A program made the position numbers and the translations under genes. The notes beneath the pieces are model-generated. The model ran no database searches. It worked only from the letters and a program-made list of their open reading frames with translations, and had not been told where the DNA came from. A DNA stretch of 22,032 nt from CAZEAC01 sp964510065 (GTDB lineage Bacteria > Bdellovibrionota_C > UBA2361 > CAIXSY01), in NCBI GenBank assembly GCA_964510065.1, contig CAZEAC010000077.1:1-22032 (forward strand). Direction: 5' to 3'. Below are positions 14,325 to 22,032 of this stretch, one piece after another; positions within the stretch are counted from its first letter, which is position 1, and each line of letters starts with the position of its first letter.

Positions 14325-15755
14325 ATGCAATTGGCCAAACTACGAGAAAAGGCGCAGGCGTTTTACGCCACGCATAGGTTAACTATGGGAGGCCTGATTG
14401 CGTTTTCAATCCCGCTTAAGCTGGCGATTGCTTATATTTTTCTTATCCCCACGATTTTGCTCTGGCTGTGCACTCACTGGCCGTTTCGCATCGAGCTATT
14501 CTCGAGAATTGAACGTGCGTTTATGTTCTTTTTAGGTGCGGTGATTCTTTCTTCCGCATTGGGAGTTGATCCACAGCGCAGCTTTCGCGCGCTGCCATCG
14601 CTTGTTTTCTTTTTTTTTGCGGTTCCTTTTTTCTCTGACATTTTTCGAGAGAAGCAAAGTTTTCGTTGCATTGCCTGGCTCCTTATCGGCCAAGCCATTG
14701 CAGCATTTCACTCTGTACTGCAAGCGGCTTTCCCCGAACAAATACGCGGTTTCTTTCTCGGCAGCGTCACTGAGTCGGGACAACTGTCGCTCACAGCAAT
14801 ACTGGCTCTCGGATTAATACTGTGCGTGAGTGACGCACCGCGCGATCTCCTATCGAATCGCTACTTCGCAAACTGTCGAGTACTTCCCTCAAAGTTATTT
14901 CTCGGGCTGCTGCACCTCGGTATTCTGCTGTTTTTAGGATTTCATAGTACCTTCACAGTTTCATCAATATTTATCATCTTCATGATCTGTATCAGTACGG
15001 CTCTGATTGTATTTCATATAGCACCGCTTTTGTATAAGGCCCCGCGTGAACAGATCTGGTTTCAACAGTTCGTTGATGCGCTTGTAACGTCGATAACGCC
15101 TCTTTTATTTATGGCGCTACTCGTAAATCTCAAGCGCGGTCCCTGGTTTGGAGTGGCTCTGGCTGTCGCGCTGCTGCTTTGGTTCTTTAGGCGCAAGTTC
15201 GTAGTTCCAGCGGTGTTTGTCGGGCTGATTCTTTTTGCCACTGTTACTCCTATACGCGAGCGTCTCTTAAAGTCTTCGGAGCATTTCTTCATCCAGGGAG
15301 GGAGAAATGCAATCTGGGACGTCGGCATCGAGTTGCTTGAGCGCTATCCCCTCGGCATCGGATTTGACAACAGCCTGTTCTTGCGAATGTATTCGCCTGA
15401 CATACCTATGCAGCTTCGCCACTTTCACAACAATCTTTTGAATATCGTTGTTGAGAATGGTTGGGTCGCGCTTTCGCTTTATCTTTGGTGGCTTGCTGCA
15501 ATATTTGCAATTAGCTGGCGCCGTAATGCATACGGACAACGTTCGACGTTTCTTGCAACCATAGGCTGTGCGATATTATCGTGGCAGCTTGCCGGAATTG
15601 TTGAATACAATTTTGGAGACAGCGAAGTCGTGCTCGTTGCGTACTTAATAACTGGACTTCTTGTGGCGCATAGCTCGACTGAGGATTCTAAAACTTATCA
15701 ATCAACGCCCGAAATTGCGCCCCCGCCTTTACCCCTGCCTCAATCTGCTGGCTGA
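14325..15755 (+). CDS. O-antigen ligase/polymerase family (Wzy_C) membrane protein
   Basis: A 476-residue inner-membrane protein with about ten or more hydrophobic segments. The Wzy_C-type signature is in the second half: RGPWFGVALAVALLLWF, then GGRNAIWDVGIELLERYPLGIG, and a histidine-containing RHFHNNLLNIVVENGW before a final membrane segment. Family members (WaaL, Wzy, protein O-glycosylases) move lipid-linked glycans to an acceptor, using periplasmic Arg and His residues like those seen here. The ATG at 14325 with GAAGAG 8 nt upstream is preferred. The frame is open back to 14148, but that part overlaps the start of the divergent BamE-like gene and looks unlike protein. The last 68 bp overlap the convergent gene. 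No glycan cluster is nearby, so ligase versus polymerase cannot be decided. Confidence 0.87.
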   Translation: MQLAKLREKAQAFYATHRLTMGGLIAFSIPLKLAIAYIFLIPTILLWLCTHWPFRIELFSRIERAFMFFLGAVILSSALGVDPQRSFRALPSLVFFFFAVPFFSDIFREKQSFRCIAWLLIGQAIAAFHSVLQAAFPEQIRGFFLGSVTESGQLSLTAILALGLILCVSDAPRDLLSNRYFANCRVLPSKLFLGLLHLGILLFLGFHSTFTVSSIFIIFMICISTALIVFHIAPLLYKAPREQIWFQQFVDALVTSITPLLFMALLVNLKRGPWFGVALAVALLLWFFRRKFVVPAVFVGLILFATVTPIRERLLKSSEHFFIQGGRNAIWDVGIELLERYPLGIGFDNSLFLRMYSPDIPMQLRHFHNNLLNIVVENGWVALSLYLWWLAAIFAISWRRNAYGQRSTFLATIGCAILSWQLAGIVEYNFGDSEVVLVAYLITGLLVAHSSTEDSKTYQSTPEIAPPPLPLPQSAG

Positions 15756-16698
15756 AGCGTTCAAGCAAATTGTTACGATTTTCTATCATTTCTCGAACGC
15801 GGTCGGCGGAGAGCTGTTGCTTCGCCTTGACGAGGAGGATTTCAGAAATTTCAGAAGTCTTAAATTCCGAGCAAATTAAAGGCTCGCCGACAACCGCCAC
15901 AACCCCCTTAATACTTTTTGCAAGAATTGTCCTTGCCGCAAGTTTCCTTTTTTTTCGACAGTAATTTACATCATACACCTGTAGCAACCCATCTCGTCGC
16001 GTTGTGTCTAAAAGGCAGTAAATATTTCCTGAGACAGTTTCAAAATACATTTGTCCATAGCGATCATGTGATAGCTTGCCGCGCGGCGCGGCTATAATCG
16101 AATCAAGCTCGACACCACCGATTCGAATCTCCAGCCCCTCACGCTTGCCATTTCCGACGAGCACGGAACGCGCCGAACGCTGTCCTTCGCTGAGCGCAAA
16201 GTCTCGATCAAATTGGCTTAATATCTTACTTGGCTTTCCCGGCGCAATCTTCGCCAATTTTGTCGCACTAAACTTTTCGCGGAGATCGGCTGCAAGTACC
16301 GAAACAATCTCACTGGTCTGGCCTCGTCGGCTCTTCGTCGGCAAACGCGGATCAATGTAGTAGAAATGAAATGGCGCACCAATTTCAATCGCCGAGTCGG
16401 TGCCGCCAAAAGCAAGGCCATGATAACGAGTCCCTTCGGACAAATTCTTAAGAATAGGTTCCCGATTGACAGTCTCAAGCGAATAGAGGTTTCCGGAATT
16501 TGTCTCCAGAATTACACGCGTAGCGAGTCCTGGTCTAAGGCCCAAAGTTGCAGCACTTAATATTGGATTAACGTCGTAGAGCGTTCCGCCGTCAAAATAA
16601 ATCTTTCCGAGGTATCCACCTTCAAGCGCCAACGCTTTATAGGCGGCTTGGCCAAGCGAACCACTAGCTCTTCTACGACCCGTTCCACGCGTGCTCAT
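15688..16698 (-). CDS. Hypothetical protein with internal SGN-Y repeat
   Basis: Unrecognised, 336 aa, no signal peptide or membrane segment seen. Two similar stretches occur 155 residues apart: ETNSGNLY (65-72) and ETVSGNIY (220-227), each preceded by hydrophobic strand residues, suggesting duplicated beta-rich modules. The C terminus (about 285-336) is helical and charged. The ATG at 16698 is favoured because it begins 4 bp after the stop of the upstream coiled-coil gene, a typical operon arrangement; an earlier start at 16728 would overlap that gene. The 3' end overlaps the O-antigen ligase gene by 68 bp on the opposite strand. It probably works with the exported coiled-coil protein, but there is no direct clue to its role. 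Confidence 0.7.
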   Translation of the reverse strand: MSTRGTGRRRASGSLGQAAYKALALEGGYLGKIYFDGGTLYDVNPILSAATLGLRPGLATRVILETNSGNLYSLETVNREPILKNLSEGTRYHGLAFGGTDSAIEIGAPFHFYYIDPRLPTKSRRGQTSEIVSVLAADLREKFSATKLAKIAPGKPSKILSQFDRDFALSEGQRSARSVLVGNGKREGLEIRIGGVELDSIIAAPRGKLSHDRYGQMYFETVSGNIYCLLDTTRRDGLLQVYDVNYCRKKRKLAARTILAKSIKGVVAVVGEPLICSEFKTSEISEILLVKAKQQLSADRVREMIENRNNLLERFSQQIEAGVKAGAQFRALIDKF

Positions 16699-16702
16699 AC
16701 AA

Positions 16703-17869
16703 TCAGCGAGCCTTGCCCAGCCGCTCAATGAGCGCTGTGTCTTCCTTAATCCGGTTTTCTATCTCAGTAAGATCGCGATGCAACGCAGCCAGATCGTTTA
16801 CGCTCTTCGCGGCTTTAATCCGGTCAGTCACTTCAGCGAGCGACTTTCCCGATCCAGCAACAAGTGGGCTGAGCCGAAAAGTCACTGGCCGTCCCTGATC
16901 ACGGTACTGATTAAAAAAACTCTCACGTGTAGCCACCCTACTTCGTACGCGATTTGCCTGGGTCAACATTCTGCCGCGTATCGACTCAAGGGCTCGATCG
17001 CGACTTGGCTCTGTAGGCTGACGCACTGCACGCGAGGTAAGTGTAGGGGCTCTTATTTCGCCGACTCTCGGCATCTCAGCAGCAGCGATAACGCTCTTTT
17101 CAGCATTTGCTTTCTGAACCTCGCTTTGAAGAAGTGCGAGCTTTTTCTCGGAAACCTGCTTGTCGAGCTCAAGCCGCTCATTAAGTTCAGCGATTTTACG
17201 ATCGCGATCGCGTAGCTCCGAAGAGAGATTATTAAACTGTTTTTTTAACGTATCAGCTTCGGAATTTCTTCCCCCTTGATTCTTGGAAATCTGTTCCTTA
17301 AGCGCGAGGATCTGCAAATCGCGCTCATCAAGCATATCGCGTAGCGCGCGCAAATCGTTGTTGCTCACCGGTGCATCAGCGAGGCGCGCGCGCAAAGTTC
17401 GCTGCAAAGAAGCGATTTCGGTTTCAAGTTTAGCGCGCTCCCGCTCGTGCTTACTTTGCAAACCTAAAAGTTCCTCTCTCAAGTCCTCGAGATTTGCATC
17501 CATCCGCGCTCGCGGCACGGTACCTGCTGAAGATATATCGAAATCAGAGCGACCAACCGGATCAATCAATGTCTTTTCTGATACGACATCAGGCTTGCCC
17601 CGGTCATTTCGAGCGATTGATTGTTGTTTCTGCTCGAGTTCATATTGCAGCCCGTGTACTTGGCGTTTGAGGGCGTCAACCTCGAGCTCAAGCTCGGCGA
17701 TATAGTCAACTATTTCGTTCCCATTCTCGTCGACTCGATACGCCCTTCCATCCGGGAGCTTGCCATGCGTCGGGGTCTCCGCCGAAGCGCAGAACATAAC
17801 AGACAGCGCCAACACAGTGACAATAAACGCACCGAATATTTGCGTCTTAATTTTCTTAATCAATCGCAT
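16703..17869 (-). CDS. Exported coiled-coil protein, 388 aa
   Basis: Residues 1-30 are a signal peptide: basic MRLIKKIKTQ, a hydrophobic core and a CASAE end. Residues 31-50 contain LPDGRAYRVDENGNEIVDYI, resembling a short beta motif. Residues 55-270 are mostly heptad-rich coiled coil with many Leu, Glu and Lys. After an Arg/Pro break (about 270-300) a second helical part (300-388) follows. The overall build, a periplasmic long coiled coil with a small N-terminal motif, suggests an envelope scaffold. I recognise no family. The ATG at 17869 lacks a Shine-Dalgarno. It is the first gene of a pair with the 15688-16698 gene and lies 85 bp downstream of the KAS III operon. Confidence 0.78.
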   Translation of the reverse strand: MRLIKKIKTQIFGAFIVTVLALSVMFCASAETPTHGKLPDGRAYRVDENGNEIVDYIAELELEVDALKRQVHGLQYELEQKQQSIARNDRGKPDVVSEKTLIDPVGRSDFDISSAGTVPRARMDANLEDLREELLGLQSKHERERAKLETEIASLQRTLRARLADAPVSNNDLRALRDMLDERDLQILALKEQISKNQGGRNSEADTLKKQFNNLSSELRDRDRKIAELNERLELDKQVSEKKLALLQSEVQKANAEKSVIAAAEMPRVGEIRAPTLTSRAVRQPTEPSRDRALESIRGRMLTQANRVRSRVATRESFFNQYRDQGRPVTFRLSPLVAGSGKSLAEVTDRIKAAKSVNDLAALHRDLTEIENRIKEDTALIERLGKAR

Positions 17870-17954
17870 ATTATTTCGAATAAATACCCGAATACGGCAC
17901 TCCCACTCTAGTATGAGATCGCCATCCGCGCCACCAAGAATTCACACACTGAGC

Positions 17955-18947
17955 TCATGCCGCTTCGAGAAGCACAGACCCCCAACTCAACCCAGCGCCA
18001 ACCACTGCAATTATAATTTTTTGCCCAGGACGAATGTTGTGCCAATTGGATGCAAGCACAATTGGTGCGCCCGCCCCAGCTTGATTGCCCTTTGTCCGTA
18101 CATTATGCCAGTGCTGCTCAGCAGGAATTTCGCGGTTATTAGTAATCTGTTCCAGCATTGTCGCATTTGCCTGGTGTCCGATAAAAATATCGCGCGACCA
18201 ATCCAGTGCGTGCTTCTCTTCGAGCGCTTTAATGAGTCGTACAGTTTGCCGAACCGAAAAATCTCGGACAGCTCGCCCGTCTTGGTGGAAAAAGCCAAAA
18301 GTATCGACCACTACAGCGTCACAACGAGTCGGGTCGGCGGCAAAAAGAGTTTCTTGCACATAAAGCTTTCCAGGGTGCTTCGTCGAGACTACCCAAGCCC
18401 CGGCTCCATCTCCCCATATCGCCGGATCGGTGCGGTCAAGATAGCTGACCTTCTGCGTCATTGCGGCGGTAGAAATACACAGCACATACTCGGGAAGCAG
18501 CTCAGGCCTAAAATTATTGAGGTAATCCATATGCAGCGCAAACGCAGGACATGCAGTTTGAAGATCGCAGGCAGGAGCCGCGAGCTTAAGCTCGGCTGCG
18601 ATCTGCTGCGCCTCTGATGGATACACACAATCGGGAGTACAGGTATTGCATAGCATCAAGCCAACTTTATCCGCAGAAATCCCTGCACTCGTGAGCGCCG
18701 CATGAGCAGCGTGCACCGCCATGTCCACGGAAGTGTGCGAGGCAACTTCGCGTGCTTTTCGCGGATCCTGATTACGAGTTTCACGAATGTACTCAAGCGG
18801 CAATGTCGACACGCGAGCCTCAATGCCAATCTTTTCTAAAATCCACTCCGTACTAGTGCCGACATTCAAAGATTCAATAAACGCATTATCAATGACTGTT
18901 GGAGGATGAAAATAGCCCATCCCTAATATCGCAAGCCTCGCGCTCAT
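17955..18947 (-). CDS. 3-oxoacyl-ACP synthase III (FabH-like), catalytic
   Basis: A thiolase-fold condensing enzyme of 330 residues. It would condense an acyl thioester with malonyl-ACP or a similar extender, starting fatty-acid or specialised acyl synthesis. The KAS III triad is complete: Cys133 in DLQTACPAF, His258 in FIGHQAN and Asn288 in TKGNQAG. The Gly-rich end (VGAGLSWGSVLLEA) is present. The ATG at 18947 is well supported: it overlaps the TGA of the preceding KAS gene as ATGA, with GGAGG just upstream. An earlier start at 18989 would run into that gene. Tight coupling to a degenerate paralogue suggests a heterodimer. It lacks fab neighbours, so it is more likely a dedicated pathway enzyme than the housekeeping FabH. 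Substrate unknown. Confidence 0.9.
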   Translation of the reverse strand: MSARLAILGMGYFHPPTVIDNAFIESLNVGTSTEWILEKIGIEARVSTLPLEYIRETRNQDPRKAREVASHTSVDMAVHAAHAALTSAGISADKVGLMLCNTCTPDCVYPSEAQQIAAELKLAAPACDLQTACPAFALHMDYLNNFRPELLPEYVLCISTAAMTQKVSYLDRTDPAIWGDGAGAWVVSTKHPGKLYVQETLFAADPTRCDAVVVDTFGFFHQDGRAVRDFSVRQTVRLIKALEEKHALDWSRDIFIGHQANATMLEQITNNREIPAEQHWHNVRTKGNQAGAGAPIVLASNWHNIRPGQKIIIAVVGAGLSWGSVLLEAA

Positions 18948-19918
18948 ATGACCTCCAGGTGCGCGAAACCAAGCGCACCATCGGGGCAAGCAACGGTTGC
19001 GACAATTTCATCCTGCGGCGCGAAAGTCTCCCAACGTTCAGCGAGTGCAGCGCCAAACGTGGACCCCAGAGTTGACCCGGTTTTCTCCACGCTGTAGCAG
19101 ATCTTCTCCGGCCTTATTTTAAGCTCGTGCTGAATTTGCTGTATTTCGTGCGCATGTGCTGCACTTGGAATCCATACGGGCGGAGCATCACCGGATGTAT
19201 CGACATATTGTTGATACATCGCCTTCTCTCGCGATGCGAGCACCCGAAGATCATTCTCTTGTATTTTGAGATGGTTAAATAGATCGCTGCTTACCGATAA
19301 CGAGGGCGGTTGCGAAATCGTATATTGCGCTTGTGTCAGATTAAGCTTTCCGCCTCGCTGTGCCGAGACGACTAGCGCACATGCAGCGTCACCAAAGTAC
19401 AGCGCTTCATCTCCTTCACGGTAATTTATTCGTGTCGTAGGAGTATTCGTCGAAACCAATAAAACATACTCCGGCACTCGCGCGACGCTCCAATCAGCAA
19501 TATGCGCGAGCATAAGAATCACCGATGCGGTCGAGGCAAAGAGGTCAAAGCACTGAACCTTTCGGTTAAGTCTCTTGGCAACTCGCGCGGCTTCGGTGGG
19601 AATTGTCTGCGCGGGGGTGGCGCACTCGCCGATAACGAGGCCGAGCGAGTCGGCCGAAATCCCGGCGCGACTAAGCGCCATTTCGACGGCGCGGAGAGCG
19701 AGATCAGTCGCCGACTCCGAACTCGCCTCGGCAGCTTTTGCAATATCACTATTGCCAGTTTGTCGAAGGTACAGAGGATTGAGCACTGAAAAGCGGCTAC
19801 GAATGCCGAGACAGTCGGAGATCTGCGAGGCAATATGCTGCGGATTAAGCTCCGCGAGAAAAGAGTTCTCGATCGCAGTTGCGGGATAGGCATATCCCGC
19901 GCCAAGTACTGAAAGCAC
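18944..19918 (-). CDS. KAS III-like protein lacking the catalytic triad
   Basis: A 324-residue FabH paralogue with the same fold landmarks as its neighbour (LGAGYAYP start, ALSRAGISADSLGLVIGEC, EALYFGDAACALVVS and a Gly-rich end). All three catalytic positions are changed. The Cys position reads Thr130 in DLFASTASV, the His position Ser252 in WIPSAAH, and the Asn position falls in EKTGSTLGS with no Asn. It should not catalyse condensation. By analogy to PqsB beside PqsC, or to chain-length factors beside ketosynthases, it is likely a structural or specificity subunit of the downstream enzyme. It starts with GTG at 19918, the only start the open frame allows, behind a TATAAT promoter. Its TGA overlaps the next ATG. 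Confidence 0.85.
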   Translation of the reverse strand: MLSVLGAGYAYPATAIENSFLAELNPQHIASQISDCLGIRSRFSVLNPLYLRQTGNSDIAKAAEASSESATDLALRAVEMALSRAGISADSLGLVIGECATPAQTIPTEAARVAKRLNRKVQCFDLFASTASVILMLAHIADWSVARVPEYVLLVSTNTPTTRINYREGDEALYFGDAACALVVSAQRGGKLNLTQAQYTISQPPSLSVSSDLFNHLKIQENDLRVLASREKAMYQQYVDTSGDAPPVWIPSAAHAHEIQQIQHELKIRPEKICYSVEKTGSTLGSTFGAALAERWETFAPQDEIVATVACPDGALGFAHLEVI

Positions 19919-19939
19919 GTTCTTAAAGAAAAGGTGTTT

Positions 19940-19969
19940 ATTATAAAACGGGATAGAGCCTAACGTGAA
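19940..19969 (-). promoter_or_regulatory. Candidate promoter of the KAS III operon
   Basis: On the minus strand TTCACG (19969-19964) and a perfect TATAAT (19945-19940) are 18 nt apart. Transcription would start near 19933, leaving a leader of about 15 nt before the GTG. Confidence 0.5.
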
Positions 19970-20394
19970 TTAAAAGAAGTTTCAAATCCGGTTACTATAA
20001 ATATTCGAACTAGCCCGGCCTTCTCACAGGCCGGGCTAGCGCGGACAGGATGTCCGAGCGCCAAATCGTACCTTGCTGTTGTGGGGCAATTTGTGTGCCG
20101 ACCATAAACCGACACTCTGTGCCGTGTCGGTGTTGCTCGGCACAGTACTTTTTGGGCCAGGACGGCCCAAAAAGTGCCAGAAAGCACTGTAGCCGGGATT
20201 TCTCCTTGAGAAATCCCGGCTAGTTGAAATAATGGATAGTTTATTCGATAATTATAGCCGTTCATTCGCCCCTCGGCGCAATCCACTCAGGATTGCCTAT
20301 AACGCGAAAGTGGCGATAGGCGCGAAGGGGCTCCATTACGTCACTGCCTCAGCGAGAGGGGTAAAGTAAGCAGTTGCCAAGATTCAGGGGGCCC
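19970..20394. other. Gene-free gap upstream of SURF1
   Basis: This gap lies between the KAS III operon promoter and SURF1. Most of it is taken up by the hairpin cluster listed separately. A 108-codon minus-strand frame across the hairpins (19960-20286) has no recognisable features and reads through palindromes, so I do not call it a gene. No clear plus-strand promoter for SURF1 was found. Confidence 0.6.
20010..20296. repeat. Cluster of at least six hairpins
   Basis: Perfect stems in order: CTAGCCCGGCC (20010-20020 with 20029-20039, 11 bp); CGGACA (20042-20047 with 20051-20056, 6 bp); CCGACAC (20109-20115 with 20124-20130, 7 bp). The third competes with CTGTGCCG (20117-20124 with 20138-20145, 8 bp). 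Then ACTTTTTGGGCC (20147-20158 with 20164-20175, 12 bp); TAGCCGGGATTTCTC (20190-20204 with 20208-20222, 15 bp); and GCAATCC (20278-20284 with 20290-20296, 7 bp). The stems differ in sequence, so this is not a CRISPR array. It could be nested REP-like elements, a structured RNA, or an end of a replicating element. Confidence 0.75.
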
Positions 20395-21255
20395 ATGCTG
20401 TTCAGATTCTCCTTACGAGTGACTATCATCTGCCTATTTTTGGTCCTGGCGATGCTTCGTGCCTCGTATTGGCAGTATCAGCGCCATCTTCAAAAAATGG
20501 AGTACATAAAGGTTATCGAAGCGCGCGTGAAGGCGCCGCTTACCCCGCTCACTGACGTCCTTGCTTCAATCTCCAACCCGGAAGTCGCGTCTGCCTGGGC
20601 CGATTTCGAGTATCGCCGGGTTTCCGTAAGCGGCAGCTACGATTATACAAACGAGATGCTGCTTAAGAATCGGCGTCTTGAGAACTTTCCGGGAAACTAC
20701 ACACTCACTCCACTCAAGATTGACGGAACTAACTTTGTGGTAATCGTAAGCCGCGGATTTATTCCACTGCCCAACTCCCCTCGCGACACAAGAAAGATCT
20801 ATCAGAAGGCGTTGGCCGAAAATTTTACCGGACTGATCAAAGCGAGCGCCGTACAAAGGCTCTTTGCCCCGGCCGATGCGCCGACTGGCCCGCAGTACCC
20901 CTGGGTAGATAGCTGGTTACGAGTCGACCTTCCGAAGATGCGAAAGCAGCTCCCGTACGCAATATTGCCGGTATATCTCGAACTGATGGAGAGTAGCGTG
21001 GTCACTGGGATAGAGGAAAAGATAGTCAGCGCGCGCTCGTCGCGTGAGGAGATGTTCTTTCTCCCCGGCCAAGAAAATGCAATTCCAGCGCCAGACGCAA
21101 TTCCAAAATTAAATTACCCCGTTCCTGTATTTGATACTGTGGCCCCCCCCGGCCGGCACAAAGGGTATGTCTATGAGTGGGCGATTATGGCGTTGATTAC
21201 AACGCTCATAGGCATCGTATTGCAGCTAAAGAGACCTGCGCGGGCAAAGACCTGA
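20395..21255 (+). CDS. SURF1 family cytochrome c oxidase assembly protein
   Basis: An inner-membrane assembly factor for haem-copper oxidases, thought to help place haem a. The 286 residues show the SURF1 plan: an N-terminal membrane segment (TIICLFLVLAMLRASYW), the ASYWQYQRHLQK motif, an external domain with FEYRRVSVSGSYDYTNEMLL and TPLKIDGTNFVVIVSRGFIPLP, and a C-terminal GRHKGYVYEWAIMALITTL segment with the family His before the second membrane helix. The ATG at 20395 is preferred because AGGGGG lies just upstream; a TTG at 20374 would add seven residues. Oxidase subunit genes are not in the window. It indicates aerobic respiration with a cytochrome oxidase. Confidence 0.88.
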   Translation: MLFRFSLRVTIICLFLVLAMLRASYWQYQRHLQKMEYIKVIEARVKAPLTPLTDVLASISNPEVASAWADFEYRRVSVSGSYDYTNEMLLKNRRLENFPGNYTLTPLKIDGTNFVVIVSRGFIPLPNSPRDTRKIYQKALAENFTGLIKASAVQRLFAPADAPTGPQYPWVDSWLRVDLPKMRKQLPYAILPVYLELMESSVVTGIEEKIVSARSSREEMFFLPGQENAIPAPDAIPKLNYPVPVFDTVAPPGRHKGYVYEWAIMALITTLIGIVLQLKRPARAKT

Positions 21256-21286
21256 ACTTTTCTCAATAACTTCACACAACGCGCGA

Positions 21287-21922
21287 TCACAACATCGATC
21301 CACGAACTTTAAACGCTCCGCTTTTATCCAGCCCCAAAACTTCAGCCTTAAAAAGTCGCCGATCGGCCTTGGACAGCAAAGATTCTGCCGACTTAGGTAT
21401 CACTCGGTAATGCTGTATTGAATCCAAATATTTGCCGAGACAATCTAAATTATCAGCGCTCGTGCGCCAATCACGCAAAGGAATTCGATTGACTGCAAAT
21501 GGTCGCGAGTACTCGCGTAATGTCTTCTTTCCAGCAAGATTGAAGTAAATATTAAAATACGACATCACCAGCTCGCGAACAGTTCGGTAAATCGGGTCGC
21601 GATAACGACAACCGGTATAGTTCGACTTGGCAATTGCGCCCCATAATCCCCGGCGCTGAAATACTGCGAGTACATGATCATCGTCCTCATGGTTTGCCCG
21701 TAAATCAACCAGTCGTGGCGTGTCTCCATGAAACTCAAGCGCAGCGGCTGCGAACAGCGCTCCGTCAAAGCAGTGCGCGCGTTGTACTTTGATAACTTCG
21801 CGCGGAGGCCGTGTACAATTATCGCTATTATATTTGAACGACTCAAGCTGATCCTGGATCTTTACTGGGCTCGAAAGACGTCGAAAGACCATTGTTTCTT
21901 CTTTTGTCCAGGGTAACTTCAT
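21287..21922 (-). CDS. Conserved hypothetical, possible transglutaminase-like fold
   Basis: A 211-residue cytosolic protein. The core has RAHCFDGALFAAAALEFHG (48-66) followed by LVDLRANHEDDDHVLAVFQ (71-89) and GLWGAIAKSNYTGCRYRDP. A Cys at a helix start (Cys51) with a His on a following strand (His83) is the arrangement of transglutaminase/papain-fold proteins, and the Ser-Asn near residue 100 could complete a site. The block from Cys51 to about residue 140 looks conserved, resembling proteins I recall from other environmental bacteria; this is memory, not a search. Residues 145-211 are basic. ATG 21922 has AGGA almost adjacent. It converges on SURF1 with 31 bp between the ends. Confidence 0.6.
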   Translation of the reverse strand: MKLPWTKEETMVFRRLSSPVKIQDQLESFKYNSDNCTRPPREVIKVQRAHCFDGALFAAAALEFHGDTPRLVDLRANHEDDDHVLAVFQRRGLWGAIAKSNYTGCRYRDPIYRTVRELVMSYFNIYFNLAGKKTLREYSRPFAVNRIPLRDWRTSADNLDCLGKYLDSIQHYRVIPKSAESLLSKADRRLFKAEVLGLDKSGAFKVRGSML

Positions 21923-22032
21923 ATCCTGTCAGGAGCATGATACATTTTCGCAGCTGTGGAAATGTACGTTTCCTAATGAACCTCTGAAAAACTATGCATT
22001 TCGTCTTCGCTGGCCTTTCGGCGATCTTTGCG

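Noticed and set aside
17760..18617. Long 285-codon plus-strand frame
   Set aside because: It is antisense to the FabH-like gene and the coiled-coil gene start, both of which have clear motifs; composition is not protein-like.
19960..20286. 108-codon minus-strand frame
   Set aside because: It runs straight through several hairpins and has no recognisable domain; better explained as non-coding.
20010..20296. CRISPR array
   Set aside because: The palindromes have different sequences and no regular repeat-spacer period; no cas genes.
21994..22032. Start of a plus-strand gene at the window end
   Set aside because: Only 13 codons are visible from an ATG without a ribosome-binding site; cannot be supported. 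The rest of 21923-22032 shows nothing recognisable.

Overview
The window is about 22 kb of compact chromosome, roughly 50% G+C by eye. It suggests a free-living, aerobic or microaerobic Gram-negative bacterium. The evidence is an O-antigen ligase/polymerase-type membrane protein, a BamE-like small exported protein, a SURF1 cytochrome-oxidase assembly factor, cobalamin-dependent methionine synthase, haem and flavin synthesis genes, and a secreted subtilase with a Thr-rich stalk. The mixture resembles Deltaproteobacteria-like lineages (Myxococcota/Bdellovibrionota type), but nothing fixes the taxonomy. I see no phage genes, transposase, CRISPR array, rRNA or tRNA.

Layout. 0-4.6 kb: an RhlE-type DEAD-box helicase (-), a 548-bp divergent gap with palindromes, a TerB-like gene (+) with a good terminator, a CACAGAG-type repeat, hemC (-), an unknown gene (+), and ribH (-). 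4.6-10.3 kb: a secreted S8 protease (-) and metH (-). metH has a 35-bp perfect hairpin at its stop codon and a leader with three consecutive hairpins. 10.3-11.5 kb: a small phosphorelay (Hpt protein, then a pseudo-receiver/receiver protein), both (-). 11.7-14.3 kb: a membrane-anchored Ser/Gly-rich protein (+), an unknown coiled-coil protein (+) and a BamE-like protein (-). 14.3-15.8 kb: an O-antigen ligase family protein (+), overlapping tail-to-tail with the next gene. 15.7-17.9 kb: a two-gene (-) operon of an exported coiled-coil protein and an unknown protein. 18.0-19.9 kb: two translationally coupled KAS III (FabH-like) genes (-). 20.0-20.3 kb: a dense cluster of hairpins with no gene. 20.4-21.9 kb: SURF1 (+) and a conserved hypothetical with a possible Cys/His site (-).

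Most genes are separate short transcription units for housekeeping, cofactor and envelope functions. The most interesting signals are four. First, the KAS III pair has one member with an intact Cys-His-Asn triad and a partner that has lost all three residues, resembling PqsB/PqsC or a chain-length-factor pair. Second, the hairpin array upstream of SURF1 includes mutually exclusive stems. Third, the metH leader has stacked hairpins and a Cys-codon-rich open frame. Fourth, an Hpt/dual-receiver relay has no kinase next to it. All functions are read from motifs by eye; no database search was possible.
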